Positions 35,857-46,672 of a DNA stretch of 64,000 nucleotides are shown in pieces. Source of the stretch: Salticus scenicus (Eukaryota > Arthropoda > Arachnida > Araneae > Salticidae); assembly GCA_963930645.1 (NCBI GenBank), contig OZ005654.1, forward strand, positions 263,613,700 through 263,677,699, written 5' to 3'. Made by a program: the position numbers and the translations under genes. Positions within the stretch are counted from its first letter, which is position 1. Each line of letters opens with the position of its first letter. The notes beneath the pieces were generated by a model that worked only from the letters and a program-made list of their open reading frames with translations, ran no database searches and was not told the DNA's origin.

Positions 35857-36108
35857 ATGGATCACCAGTCTGAGAGAAAGGGAACAGGATTTTTAGAAAA
35901 ACGAGAAAAATTTAATTTCCTAAAATCAGCAGAGGAAATTTGCTGCACGTATAGAATCCGGCATTTTTGTAGTTTGAATCATTTCTATAAGTTGTTGGAA
36001 TGCATAAATTTGGTCTTTTTTTATAATTTGCGTTTACCGACTCCAGAATTGCGAATGCATTGGAGAAATCAAACTCATGAATATTTCCGATACGTGTTTC
36101 AACGTTAA
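35857..36108 (+). CDS. Unrecognised 83-aa ORF, doubtful
   Basis: ATG start at 35857, stop TAA at 36106. The product is basic and not low-complexity (MDHQSERKGTGFLEKREKF at the start, later LRMHWRNQTHEYFRYVFQR), unlike most AT-driven ORFs around it. The basic KGTGFLEKREK start is faintly like the N-termini of hAT-type transposases, but this is only an impression. No neighbour or domain supports a function. It could be an exon, an old transposon start or chance. Confidence 0.25.
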   Translation: MDHQSERKGTGFLEKREKFNFLKSAEEICCTYRIRHFCSLNHFYKLLECINLVFFYNLRLPTPELRMHWRNQTHEYFRYVFQR

Positions 36109-37879
36109 ATAAGTGGTTTTCATTCTCTTGTTTTTCCTAGACTTGCTTCAATGCAAAGCAAAAAAAAAAAAACTATGTTTTTAACTTTCAGTGCTTCAAA
36201 GAATACGGTTGACGAACCCGCAAAATTTGCAAAATTTAATATTATTAATACGACAAAATTTTTGTTTTCAGGTAATGATTTTAGCGTTGTAGAAACCAAA
36301 TAGCCCTCCGTGAAAAAAGTATATGTACATACATAATACGTGAGGTTTTAATTACTAAACTACTTCACTGTTTAACCGACCGTTACGAAAATTGATACAA
36401 TTATTAATCAGGACAAAATTCAGCTAACGCTGTTTTTTTTTTTTTTTTTTTTTTTTTTGTTTAATTGAATAATTGTTTCAAAAGATATGAAATAAAAACC
36501 TCATATTTTTATTTTAAATTATTTAAAACGAAAAAAATAAAATAAAATAAAATTATGGTATAATGAAATGCGTTCAACTTTTTTTTCGACATAACAGAAA
36601 ATGTATTTATTTTAAAGCGAGGAAAAAATAAACACGTTACAACTTTCTTTTAATTAAATTAAGGAACAAAACTTATATATATATATATATATATAGTATA
36701 TATATATAGTATATATATATATAGTATGTATATATATAATTATTATTATAAATTTTTCTCTTATTTCCCTTGAGAATTTTAAATATGAAACAGAAAATAA
36801 ATTATCAGAATCTTGTGTAATTCAAATGAGACATATCAACATTGTTTTATTTTATCTGCACTCTGCTTTTAAAACGCATATTAACATTTTACTTGTTAAT
36901 AAAAATTTTATTTTATTTTTTATTTTTTGCGTTTTTGGTCCCTTTATACTTTAATTCATTATATCTTGTGATTTCTGTGTATGTGTTGTCCAAATATTTA
37001 TCAGTTCTAAATTAAAATTCTCTTACGTGATCTTGTTCTGGTTAAATTATATCTTCTTCATTTCCATCGATCTTTTCATTCGAAAAATATTTCGTCTATG
37101 AAATATTAAAGAATCAAGGACAGACCATTGAAATTAAAAATTTCTAAATTGCATTCAATGATATTCCGATTCAAATCATCTTTAAATTAAATTTTCTATT
37201 TTCTTCGGTCCACAATTCTTGATCAAAATTGCAATCTTTTTTAAGTAATTGTGGTAGTAATAGATAAATTAATCTGTTTATTTTTTAGACTCAAATAACA
37301 TTAACCAATTACGTATTTTTTTAATCAAAGATCAGTAACAAACTGGACATAGAAAAGCTAATATCCGATTTTGGGATAATTTATTTTTATTTTTATTTAT
37401 TTTTATTTTTTAAATAAATGTCATTTTTATTTAAATATATATATATATATATATATATATACGAAATTTATTTCCTACCACAGTGATTACTATTTTTGTT
37501 TACCTTTTGTTTAAAAATTAATATCCATACTATAGCATGTAGAAAATAAGCAGCGCAAAGTCTGTTGGAAGTGTGTTCACCCGATTGTTTCCCATCTAAG
37601 AAGGAAAATGTCTTATATATTCAAAACAGAAGAATTTTAGAAAAAAATATTAGTACATTATTATTACTTTCATCAAGTAATTATATATATTTATTGACTT
37701 TAAGGTTTCACTAACCTATGCAACAATCTAAATATTGTATTTAGTTAAATATTTCATTGAATCGACTCGTAATCCTTTGCCATTGATTATATTTCGCTGC
37801 CCAACGGCTTCTGGCAATTGGCTCTTCCACAGATATATAGCATTTTAAAATTTTGTGGTGCCACTTATTTGTACAATTA
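36109..37879. other. AT-rich non-coding with microsatellites
   Basis: No gene supported. T run of about 27 at 36432-36458; a compound TATATATAGTA microsatellite at 36675-36740; (AT)n at 37436-37462. Confidence 0.6.
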
Positions 37880-38123
37880 TTTATTTTATCATAGTTTATG
37901 TGAAAAAATATTGAATAATTATTTTTATTTTTATTTTTATAAGAATAATGTTAAGGGTAGCATTTTAATATTTTTTTCTGTGAAAATTTTGACAGTTTTG
38001 GATGTATATGGTCCTTATTTTTTAATTAATATATATATATATATTTTTTTTATTTTAACTAGTAGAATTATTTCATTGTTTTAATATTGAGGTGTCAAGT
38101 ATAAAATATTAGCCAATAGAATA

Positions 38124-38158
<35 letters not shown>

Positions 38159-39049
38159 AATACTAAATTGACGCAACTAAAAAAATCTTTCATTTTAGGC
38201 CTTCTTTGAAAATTAAAGCGATTTCCTCTTTTCAATGCATTCCTGCGGTAGTTTAATAAGGTTTTAAAACGATATTTTAAATAAGATTTTAAAACAATAT
38301 TTTCTGATAAAATGGTATAAATAAAAACAAAAGCACCTTACAAAACCGGTATTTACATTTTTGTTTTATATGTATACATATATATATATTTTAACGATAA
38401 TTGAAAAAAAAGAAAAAGAAAAAAAATAGAAAAGAAAAAGAAGTAATGTTTATATACATAAACTGGAAAGAAATCTGTGACTGGCATCTAGAAACTGAAT
38501 TATTACTCTAGTAAAAATAGTTCCATGTCATCCTTACAAATTCTAGTACCTTTTTCTTGCGAGTTCTAAAAGCCCTTATTGGAATTCTAGAGCATTTTCC
38601 GATATTATCGTGATCAATCTTATTTAAAAATCTCTAACAATAAATGCAAATGCAAAAGGAGAATTTTAAAAGCTAAATTTTTTGTTTATGAACCAGTTCC
38701 AGGAAATCTCAAAATAAACGATTCATAATATTTGTAATATTCATAATATTATTTCACCATATAGAAAAGTATACAGCTTCTTGATTTTTTCATCTATCCA
38801 GGTTATTTATTTACTTTATACACATAACTCGGAAATTTATATTTCTAGATAAATCTATATTTCTACGGGTACAGAAAATGACTACTTATTCGTTCTAGAT
38901 GAAGGCAGTACATTATATATATTCCTCAGTGTAATTACGCTCCCAATGTCATACATATAATGTGTTTTATTAAATCTTTGAGAAAAATAAATTCTTGTTT
39001 CTTTTGCAATCACATATTGTACATATAGATTTGTTCGTTGATTTAAGAC

Positions 39050-39195
39050 TTGGCAATCTGGTTACCATACGGTTAGCATTCTGGCCTCAGTTGCTAAATG
39101 CCAGATTCGAAAATCGGCTCACAAAAGGATGTTTTTATTGGTTCAGAATTAACTTTTGGCCATCAGTTCTGATCTAATCAAGCCTCGTGTGAAAA
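39050..39195 (+). repeat. Possible tRNA-derived SINE head (D1 copy 2)
   Basis: Paralog of 17930-18050; here the box B-like AGATTCGAAAATC is nearer to consensus. Seen twice only because the whole segment is duplicated. Confidence 0.35.
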
Positions 39196-40602
39196 ACTGG
39201 GTGACAAAATAAACTGTCACAGGTGAGCCGTTAATAATGTAAGTAACATAAGTATTGTTGTATGGAAAATATACTAAAAAACTTTTATTTAGTTGTAATA
39301 ACGCGATTTTATGCCTAATGGTCCAGTTTTAACCCTTGGTTAATATTGGAGATAAAGAGAAATATAAATAATAATATTTATTTGAAATTTAATAGGCGTG
39401 TGTATACATAAGCAATCGGATTATAATCTTCACTATTTTATAAACATTAATATATATATATATATATATAATTTAAATAATTTAATTCCTTTACAACACT
39501 GAGCAAATGAAAGATAGTTGAAAATACCAACATATGAAATTTTAAATGAGATGTATTTCCAATAAAGTGATTGTCACGATGATAATTTAATTTAAGTACA
39601 CTGAGTAGTAAAAACATGTTAAAGTACTTACGCAAAAGAGAAATGACACACATAACACATAAGCCTAACGATGAGATAATTTGCATAATCCATTAATCCA
39701 ATAGAAACATTCATCAAATAACATAAATGGAAAGATATAAATTAACCAAAAGGATCTGTTAAAAGAAAAGAGAATTCATGAAATGAAAAATAGAATATAT
39801 ATATATATATACATATTTTTCTATATTTAAAATGCTTGAATGATTTGATATTATTACTATTAAAATGTTTACTAATTTAGTTTTTTTTTTCTTATCTTTA
39901 TTTTTTAATTCAAGAATGAGAATTGACTAAGATTTTATATGAAAGCAGGAATAAAATCCTAACTTCATTATTTGCGAACAACGTCCAACAGTTGCCTACT
40001 TTTTTGTCCTTTTCAATAGACTCGACTTATTTTTTCTATGAAAATTAATTAATAACAATTTAAAAATTTCGGTAGAATGGTTACTTTATTGTTTCGATTT
40101 TTTTTTCCTTTGTTTAAAATTTTATTTTGCTAAATTTTATTTAGAAAAAATAAAATAAAATAAATAAATAAAACCACGAAAAAATAAAATCAACTTTTTC
40201 CCCTCTCTGGCTGATTGGATTTTTTTTTATTTATTTATTTTTTTTTTTTTTTTTTATTCAAGCTGTTCGTTCTTAATGAACTTGTAAGCCCTTTTTTATT
40301 CCCGAGGGAAAAAGTGAGATTATTTGTTTAATGACTTCAATATTTCTTATCGGATAAGACATCAAATATTTAATTATTTTTCAGAAAAAGCAAGAAAAAA
40401 ACTGTTCTTTTTCTTCTTTCAAAGTCTGCTATTTCACAGGCGCATTTTAATAAATTTATCTACTATTCAATACTTGTATGTTTCTCATAATCTATTTCTT
40501 CATTTTGTTAAAAAAAAAGATTATAAATGAGCATTATAAAATGTAGATACAAATGAAAGGTAATTGTTGAGGTCAAAATAGTTGAGTATACATCTTCATT
40601 AA

Positions 40603-41035
40603 GGGCCCTCTTCATTCACCGCCGCCAGAATCCGAAGCTAATGTTATTCTCTGGGCAATTTTTCTTTACAAATAACTTATTAACTAATACATATTTTTAA
40701 ATTCTGTTTTCACATTCTGAAAATTTCCAGCTGTTAAATTGACGGACCTTTTTTTAAAAATAATTACTTTTTTATTTTTTTATATTTTATTTCGAAGCTG
40801 CAAAATACGAATTTTCAATATGTGAAGTTTTTTCATTTTACAATTTCAAAATAAAACAGGAAAAGTTAAAAAAATACATTTTTAAAAAAGGTCCGTCAAT
40901 TTAACAGTTGGGAATTTTCAGAATGTGAAAACAGAAATTAAAAATATGTATTAGTTAATAAGTTATTTGTAAAGAAATTTTCCCATTAGAATAACGTTGG
41001 CTCGTGCTTCCGTCGACGGTAAGTGAAGAGGGCCG
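40603..41035. mobile_element. TTAA MITE, 433 bp (family M1, copy 2)
   Basis: TTAA at 40599-40602 and 41036-41039; ends GGGCCCTCTTCA and TGAAGAGGGCC. Same subterminal landmarks as 21802-22235 and almost the same length. Arms are about 160 bp with an A/T-rich centre. The empty site in D1 copy 1 is the CATTAAGCG at about 19921-19928. Confidence 0.92.
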
Positions 41036-41454
41036 TTAAGCTATAGAACAAGTTTTCTGTTTATTAAAAATATCGTTCTCTTTTAAGTGTTATTTCATAT
41101 TGTACTGATATAATATTGCTATTATTGTCATAAAAATTTATTTTAATCCTTAAAGAGCATGGGAGAGAGAAGGGTAATGACGCTCACACACAGCGGGCAA
41201 TCACGCACACTCAAATGTCTCCAAACAGAATAGAATAGAAAATGCGCGATTGGTACTGTCATCTAGTGTAAGTTCCCAGTAAGGATTGAGTCATTGTCGA
41301 AAGGAAAGTGTTTTTTTTATTCTCACTTTAATAATTTGCGGTTGTTTTGTTATAAAATTCTACAACATCTAACTTGAAGGTAAGTGTAACTCTTATTTTA
41401 GAATGTTAACTTACTCACTATGTCTATAAAATATATACAGTAAGCTGTACCCAA

Positions 41455-41760
41455 GCAGCACCGAAACGTTCTCTGAACGTTCAAAAATTGTCCTACAAAC
41501 ACGTTCTAAGAACGTTCACTTTGAACGTGTTATAGACGTCTATTTGTCCATCTTGAAACAGGACAATAGTACGGTTCAGAGAACGTTCAATGAACGTGTA
41601 ATTATCACCATCTGTGTTACAGAAACGTTCTGAGAACGTTCTACGTATACGGTCTCAGAACGTTCTAAACGTTTTTAGAACGTTTTCAAAACGTTATACA
41701 CATTTTCAGAACGTTCTAGAAAACGTACTGTAAACGTTCTAAAATAGTGTAGAAAAAAAA
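41455..41760 (+). repeat. AACGTTC-rich transposon end (left)
   Basis: Starts ACCCAAGCAGCACCGAAACG at about 41457 and then holds well over ten copies of AACGTTC or its complement GAACGTT (for example 41468, 41477, 41511, 41585, 41632, 41657, 41666, 41719). Dense short subterminal repeats next to a defined tip are typical of DNA transposon ends bound by their transposase. The inverse tip is at 49195-49240. Confidence 0.65.
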
Positions 41761-41813
41761 AAAAACTGTGACGTCATTATAAAAAAAAACTCCACAGTGC
41801 GGGCGTTTAAAAG

Positions 41814-41826
41814 TAAAAAGTACATA
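41814..41826 (+). repeat. 13-bp direct repeat, left (putative TSD)
   Basis: TAAAAAGTACATA, repeated exactly at 42144-42156, on the two sides of the inverted hammerhead element. Confidence 0.7.
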
Positions 41827-41861
41827 TTATTACTAACAAACTTTGAATAAACACCATAAAA

Positions 41862-41933
41862 TGCAATAAACTCGCAACAATTGTTTCGGGTCGGAAAAAC
41901 ACACGACCCTTCATCAGGCGAATAAAGTAAGCA
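41862..41933 (-). ncRNA. Hammerhead ribozyme motif HHR-a
   Basis: Mirror copy of 42013-42084. On the minus strand: CTGATGA (plus-strand TCATCAG 41911-41917), stem II six base pairs (41888-41893 with 41904-41909), GAAA (plus-strand TTTC 41884-41887), minimal self-complementary stem III, stem I pairing CGC/GCG. One loop II base differs from the partner. Same extra unpaired A next to the core. Confidence 0.8.
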
Positions 41934-42012
41934 CGAGTGTTGCAGTCAAAGCGGCAACGCAATTGGTGCGTTGCCGCTTTGACTGCAGCACTCGCTTTGA
42001 CTGCAGCACTCG

Positions 42013-42084
42013 TGCTTACTTTATTCGCCTGATGAAGGGTCGTGTGTTTTTTCGACCCGAAACAATTGTTGCGAGTTTATTGCA
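42013..42084 (+). ncRNA. Hammerhead ribozyme motif HHR-b
   Basis: CTGATGA 42029-42035; stem II GGGTCG (42037-42042) with CGACCC (42053-42058), ten-base loop; GAAA 42059-42062; stem III ACA/UGU (42062-42064 with 42067-42069); predicted cleavage after U42070. Stem I inner helix ATTCGC (42023-42028) with GCGAGT (42071-42076), then an internal loop, then outer helix TGC/GCA (42013-42015 with 42082-42084). All core nucleotides are present. The one irregularity is A42036, unpaired between the CUGAUGA box and stem II. Known members with such short stem III cleave mainly as dimers. Confidence 0.82.
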
Positions 42085-42143
42085 TTTTATGGTGTTTATT
42101 CAAAGTTTGTAAATAATAATTTTTACAACGCCAGTTTTTTTAT

Positions 42144-42156
42144 TAAAAAGTACATA
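42144..42156 (+). repeat. 13-bp direct repeat, right (putative TSD)
   Basis: Exact repeat of 41814-41826. Confidence 0.7.
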
Positions 42157-42897
42157 GCTGATGACGAATAATGATGCAACACATAAACAGGAATAAACTA
42201 CTTTTTTCTTTTTTTTTATTCAAATAATGTTTGAGAAATTTTAACATACTTACTATTCCTTTAATTTCAACGTATATGCATCAAAAATTCTATATTCTAT
42301 GACAGTTTTCCCAAAAAAGTGCCATTACGTCTCTTTATCCCTTAAAAAATTTCTTATTTTTTTTTTTTTTTCTTTTTTTACCCTGATCTGAAGATAATGA
42401 AGTTATAGTATTAATTACAAAACTCTGAATAAACACCATAAAATGTAAGAACTCGCAACAATTGTTTCGGGTTAAAAGAAGACACAACCCTTCATCAGGC
42501 GAACAATGTAAGCGCGAGAGCTGCAAACAAGCACGTTGAGTGTGTTAAATGCGTTGCCGTTTTTTTTTTTTTTTTTTTTTTTTTTTCTTTGTAGCAGCTG
42601 CGAGTTCTTGCCTTTTATGGTGTTTATTAAAGTTTCGTAATTAATATTATAACGCCATTATCTTCAGATTAGGGGAAAAAAAGAAATTGTTTTTAAATTA
42701 AAAAATTTAAGGAACTTTTTAAGGGATATAGAGATGTTATGACAATTTTTGGGAATTACTGTCGTAGAATATGGAATTTCTCATGCATATACGTTGAAAT
42801 TAAGTATGTTAAAATTTCTCAAACATTATTTGAATTTAAAAAAAAAAAGTAATTCATATCCCTGTTGCTGTGTTCTATCATTCTTCATCTGCTATGT
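42150..42897. repeat. Large palindrome around a third hammerhead
   Basis: The arms 42150-42460 and 42590-42897 are diverged inverted copies; landmarks are AAATAATGTTTGAGAAATTT (42224) and its complement (42819-42838), and TGAAGATAATG (42391) and CATTATCTTCA (42656). The left arm includes a hammerhead unit (42425-42553) like the arms of the 41.8-kb element; the right arm keeps only the stem I side and tail (CTGCGAGTTCTTGCC). The centre holds a T run of about 27 (42559-42586). The two neighbouring palindromes share family but not arms. Confidence 0.75.
42447..42512 (-). ncRNA. Hammerhead ribozyme motif HHR-c
   Basis: Minus strand: CTGATGA (plus-strand TCATCAG 42492-42498), stem II five base pairs (GGGTT 42469-42473 with AACCC 42486-42490 on the plus strand), GAAA (TTTC 42465-42468), self-complementary stem III AACAATTGTT, stem I CTCGC/GCGAA(C). 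Stem II and loop differ from HHR-a and HHR-b by changes that keep pairing (GGGTCG/CGACCC versus GGGTT/AACCC), which supports the fold. Confidence 0.75.
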
Positions 42898-43551
42898 ATA
42901 ACTAAACTCTTGAATTATTTTTCTTGTTTTAATCCTTGGGATTCCAAATGCATCATCCTGTGAGTAATGTTTGTTTTTTATGGTTGTTTTTTATTTGATT
43001 TTCTTATTTCTTGAATTAATAGTTTATATTCCACTTTATGCTTCATTTTTAACTTCAATTATAATTTCTTGTACGATTTGGTGTCCGCTGGCAATTTGCT
43101 ATTATAGCTGCTAACGAACGAAATCGTACATTGGTGCTCAATGGTGAAAAAGGTCACCACTGACGAGTTTTTTTTTTTTTTTTTCTTCTTCTTTTTCACC
43201 GTTCTGAGCTTTTCCTTAAAAAAATGCTGTTTTTATTTTTTTTTTTCTCGTTGCTTGTTTGTATCTTTTGATTTCAGTTTCATGTCGTTTTTACGCACCG
43301 ACAAAATTATTAAAATTGCAACGAATAATCTAGGAATAAATGTATGATTAAATTGAAGTTAAATAAAATGAAAATCAATAAACAAAAAATAAATGTTTCA
43401 ATAAATCACAATCAGTCTCCACAGGTTATTTAAATTTGTTGTAATTTCCTTCTCATTGTTCTATGCGGTTTCAGTGATCTTATATCGGTTGCCTGGCTTT
43501 AACTACGATTAAAAATTCATTTATATGTATATATTAATTTTTTTTTAAATA
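42898..43551. other. AT-rich non-coding
   Basis: No gene supported; T/TTC run at 43168-43190. Confidence 0.5.
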
Positions 43552-44232
43552 CAGGGTGCAAAGATAGTCACGAGAATGTCTTTATCTCCGCAACTATTGG
43601 TCGCAAACATATAGTTTCAGTTACAAAATGTTTTAAAAAATATGAGCATTTGCGGTATGACATGTTTAAATTTAAAATATCTATTTTTTCAAAATTTCAA
43701 AAACTGAATTTTTATACAGTCCCAGATCCCTATAGTCATATTTAGAAAAATTGACACTCATCCTAACAAAATGTTTCATTTATATTCTCCAAAAATGGAA
43801 CAAGATATTTAAAGTTTAGATTTTCTAACATATTTGGGCCTTCAATAAGGGATCGGTTTAAAAATCCTATTTGGAATTCGTTTGCATTTTCACAGGCTGT
43901 ATTAAAGAATTTTTCATTGACTTTTTAATAAAGCCCGAGAAAATGCGAAATAATACTAAATTTTGAAACTAACTATCTCAGACAATTTTGGGCGCACAAA
44001 AGTGAAACTTTTCGTGTTATATTTTTTATGTTGGAAGTCAACTTTTACTATTCGCGTCCTGAAAACTGTATAAAAATTATCAGTTTTTAATATTTTTAAT
44101 AAATTAATTTTTTTAATTTAAACATGTCATATAATGAATGCCTACATTTTTTAAAAAATACATTTTGTTATTGGAGGACGTCTGAGACCAATTGTTGCGC
44201 AAATAAAGGCCTGCTCTCGACTTTGCACCCTG
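43552..44232. mobile_element. TA-flanked MITE, 681 bp (CAGGGTGCAAAG ends)
   Basis: CAGGGTGCAAAG at 43552 and CTTTGCACCCTG ending at 44232, flanked by TA (43550-43551, 44233-44234). The arms are about 160 bp and share AACAAAATGT, TTTAAAAAATATG and TATGACATGTTTAAATT towards the inside. TA duplication and CAGGGTG tips fit the Tc1/mariner superfamily, like the 52.1-kb element, but the arms are unrelated to it beyond the tips. No coding. Confidence 0.88.
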
Positions 44233-44234
44233 TA

Positions 44235-45659
44235 TATTCTAAACATTTCTGGGTACTACTTTGTAAGTCCATGGATAGTTTAAAAATATGTTTGAATGCT
44301 GAAGTTCATAGAAAGTTTTAATATTCCAACATAAAAAATATTTTCGAAAATTAATGTACCAATACACCGCTAAAATAATATACAATTGAGTTTAGAATAT
44401 ATTGTTAATTTATAATAAGAAGAAATTGAAATGAAAATTTAAAAATTAGTTAGAAGGAAGAAATTTTAAAAATTTCCAAATACTTAAATATAATTTTTTT
44501 TAATAAAAACATTTTTCTAAAATATTTAACATACTTCATATTTTTAAATTTCAGTGCATGTGTGTATACATATTTTCAGTTTACAGCAGCAGTTTACAAA
44601 AATGATGTTTACAGATATTTAAATTTATTCCACAGGGCAATGTTATTGGTATTCATTAAAAGTTTAAATTACTTTAAACTGGGTGAACGCAATTTTTACT
44701 TATTTGATGTATTTATGCTATCATGGCATATTAAATAATAAACAAATGTAATTATTATTATTATTATTATTAATAAAAAGTATAGTAAGTATATTATTTA
44801 TAATTAATATATCATTTCTTAGTATGTTATTTATTTACTTATTAAATATATTAGTTATTGTTTATTAATAATAATTATAATAAATAGTATAATAATAACA
44901 AATACTTATGAATAAAATAAAAAAATTACGTAATAATTTATTTGTTTTCTTTTTTTTTTTTCCCTGTTGTTTTCATATTTCCTTTATTTTACTAAATCTG
45001 GATAAAAATAACCCACCAGAGTTGTGCTTTAAAATTGATAACGTTTTCCCTTTTTATATTAAGTTAGACATAAGTAAAAGGAAAGAAAGCCGTCCTCGCC
45101 CAAACTCTGTCTATGATTATGCCAAAAACATAATTTTTACTTATTGGATGCCATTATTTTCTGGTTCAGAAGATTAGTATACGAAAAAAAGAAAAAAGAA
45201 ATTAAAGAAAGAAAACATATAGGAATAACTTTTGTATAAATACTTTATGAATAAAACTATTGCTCTTATATATATATATATATATATATATAGCACATAT
45301 TTCCCAACAATTTTATCGTGTTGTATCCATTAATATAAATAGTTTTTATTCCAGAGAATGCTTGAATTCCAAAGTTTAAAAGTCAATTTTTAGCCATTTT
45401 CATGATATACAGATGAGTGGCAAAATAATGTGTTGTTTTCTAACTTCATGGGTATATAAAAATACGTTATTCCACATATATTTATGTAAAGATTTTGTCT
45501 TGAAAGGAAAAAAGGGTTTAAAAAAAAGAGTTATAGTATTTATGAAGATTTACACTTGAAATTCGTTGTAGCTGTAGCATTTATTATTATAATGTGCTTC
45601 TTTAATTTATGTGTATTCATAGTTCAGTCAGTATCACGTGCATTCATTGAGATATTAAG

Positions 45660-45692
<33 letters not shown>

Positions 45693-46535
45693 CGTTATAG
45701 AAAATTTTTCAAACATTTTTTGCTTATACGAGTACAACATAAAGGGTTTTCAGATCAATTTAATGCCATTTTTAGAAAGCTTGACATAGTACTTCTGACA
45801 TAACATAATACAAACAGAATATAAAAATATTAATATAAGATGAAATATCAGTATTTTTACAAAAAAAATTTTTTGCTTTGCATGCACAAATGGTGACTAA
45901 GTTTCTTTTACAGAATTTACTATCCAAATACATAATTACTTAAAATAACCAAACAAATATCAGGGAAATTTAGAAACATATCATCGATAGAATTAGTTAA
46001 GCAGTATGAAAGAGAAGCGAATGATAAGTGGTTTTATCCATATTTTAATTTAATTAACTTACAGTGTATTCCCAAGGATTTATAAAAAATAAAAATATGC
46101 ATTACATGCGTATGCTTTTGCTTATCTTGAATAGTGCTAAAATTTCAACTAATTCTATTGACGATATCATTTTGACTTTTCACAATGTTTGCTTGAGTAT
46201 TATTTTTTTTTCCTCACAGCGACACTATACATTTAACTAAAAAAAGTTTTTGTTAAATCTTGTGCAAGCGCAGCTAAATATCTTTTACTAAAATTGCTCA
46301 TATTTCTGCATAAATTTAACATTCTTACTCTCAGATTACAGAATGTTGTGTCTAATGTACTGTGTCAAGTTTTCTAAAAATGACTTATAATAAATTAAAA
46401 ACCGTGCTTATTATAAATAAAAAACATTTGGAAGTCTTTAATTTCGAATTTAAAAATAGAAAATAGAAAAAAAAAAATAAAAATTATTTATCGGGAAGCG
46501 TTTTAAACATTTTCATAAATTTTCAATTTTTTAAT
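44235..46535. other. AT-rich non-coding
   Basis: No gene supported. ATT-type microsatellite near 44750-44775; (AT)n 45269-45292; T run of about 26 at 45660-45685. An 89-codon open frame (44908-45174) ends with a less biased peptide (RPRPNSVYDYAKNI) but is not recognisable. Confidence 0.5.
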
Positions 46536-46641
46536 TTTGCTTTCTAAATTTAAGAAGTTTCCAAGAAATTGTAACATATTTCATATTGTTCTACTTCAAT
46601 GTATATATATGCGAAATATTATAACTAACATAGTAATTTAC

Positions 46642-46672
<31 letters not shown>

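Larger units (their letters stand above)
37880..41165 (+). repeat. Duplicated segment, block D1, copy 2
   Basis: Partner of 17.22-20.05 kb (anchors listed there). Relative to copy 1 it lacks the mariner element, has about 330 bp of extra sequence (39455-39800), has a T/ATTT expansion at 40224-40256 where copy 1 reads GGATTTTTTATTC, and carries MITE M1 copy 2. Homology stops near 41165, where unrelated inserted DNA starts. Confidence 0.8.
41827..42143. mobile_element. Compact inverted-pair hammerhead element, about 317 bp
   Basis: Two head-to-head arms (41836-41960 and 41968-42110) meet at a seven-base centre (AATTGGT). They are nearly perfect complements apart from an 18-bp tandem duplication in the right arm (TTTGACTGCAGCACTCG-type repeat at about 41978-42013). 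Each arm contains a hammerhead motif, one per strand, and ends in a tail (TTATGGTGTTTATTCAAAG) like the TTATGGTGTGTGAAG tail of PLE-1. The right side ends with ACGCCAGTTTTT, also like the PLE-1 end near 62690. An exact 13-bp direct repeat flanks it. There is no ORF. I infer a non-autonomous element made of two inverted Penelope terminal repeats, moved by a PLE reverse transcriptase. Confidence 0.75.

Noticed and set aside
42150..42172. CTGATGA at 42158 as a further hammerhead
   Set aside because: No GAAA box or stem II follows within a plausible distance.
44908..45177. 89-codon ORF ending in a less biased peptide
   Set aside because: The N-terminal half is low-complexity (poly-F from a T run) and no domain is recognised; mentioned only under the non-coding block.
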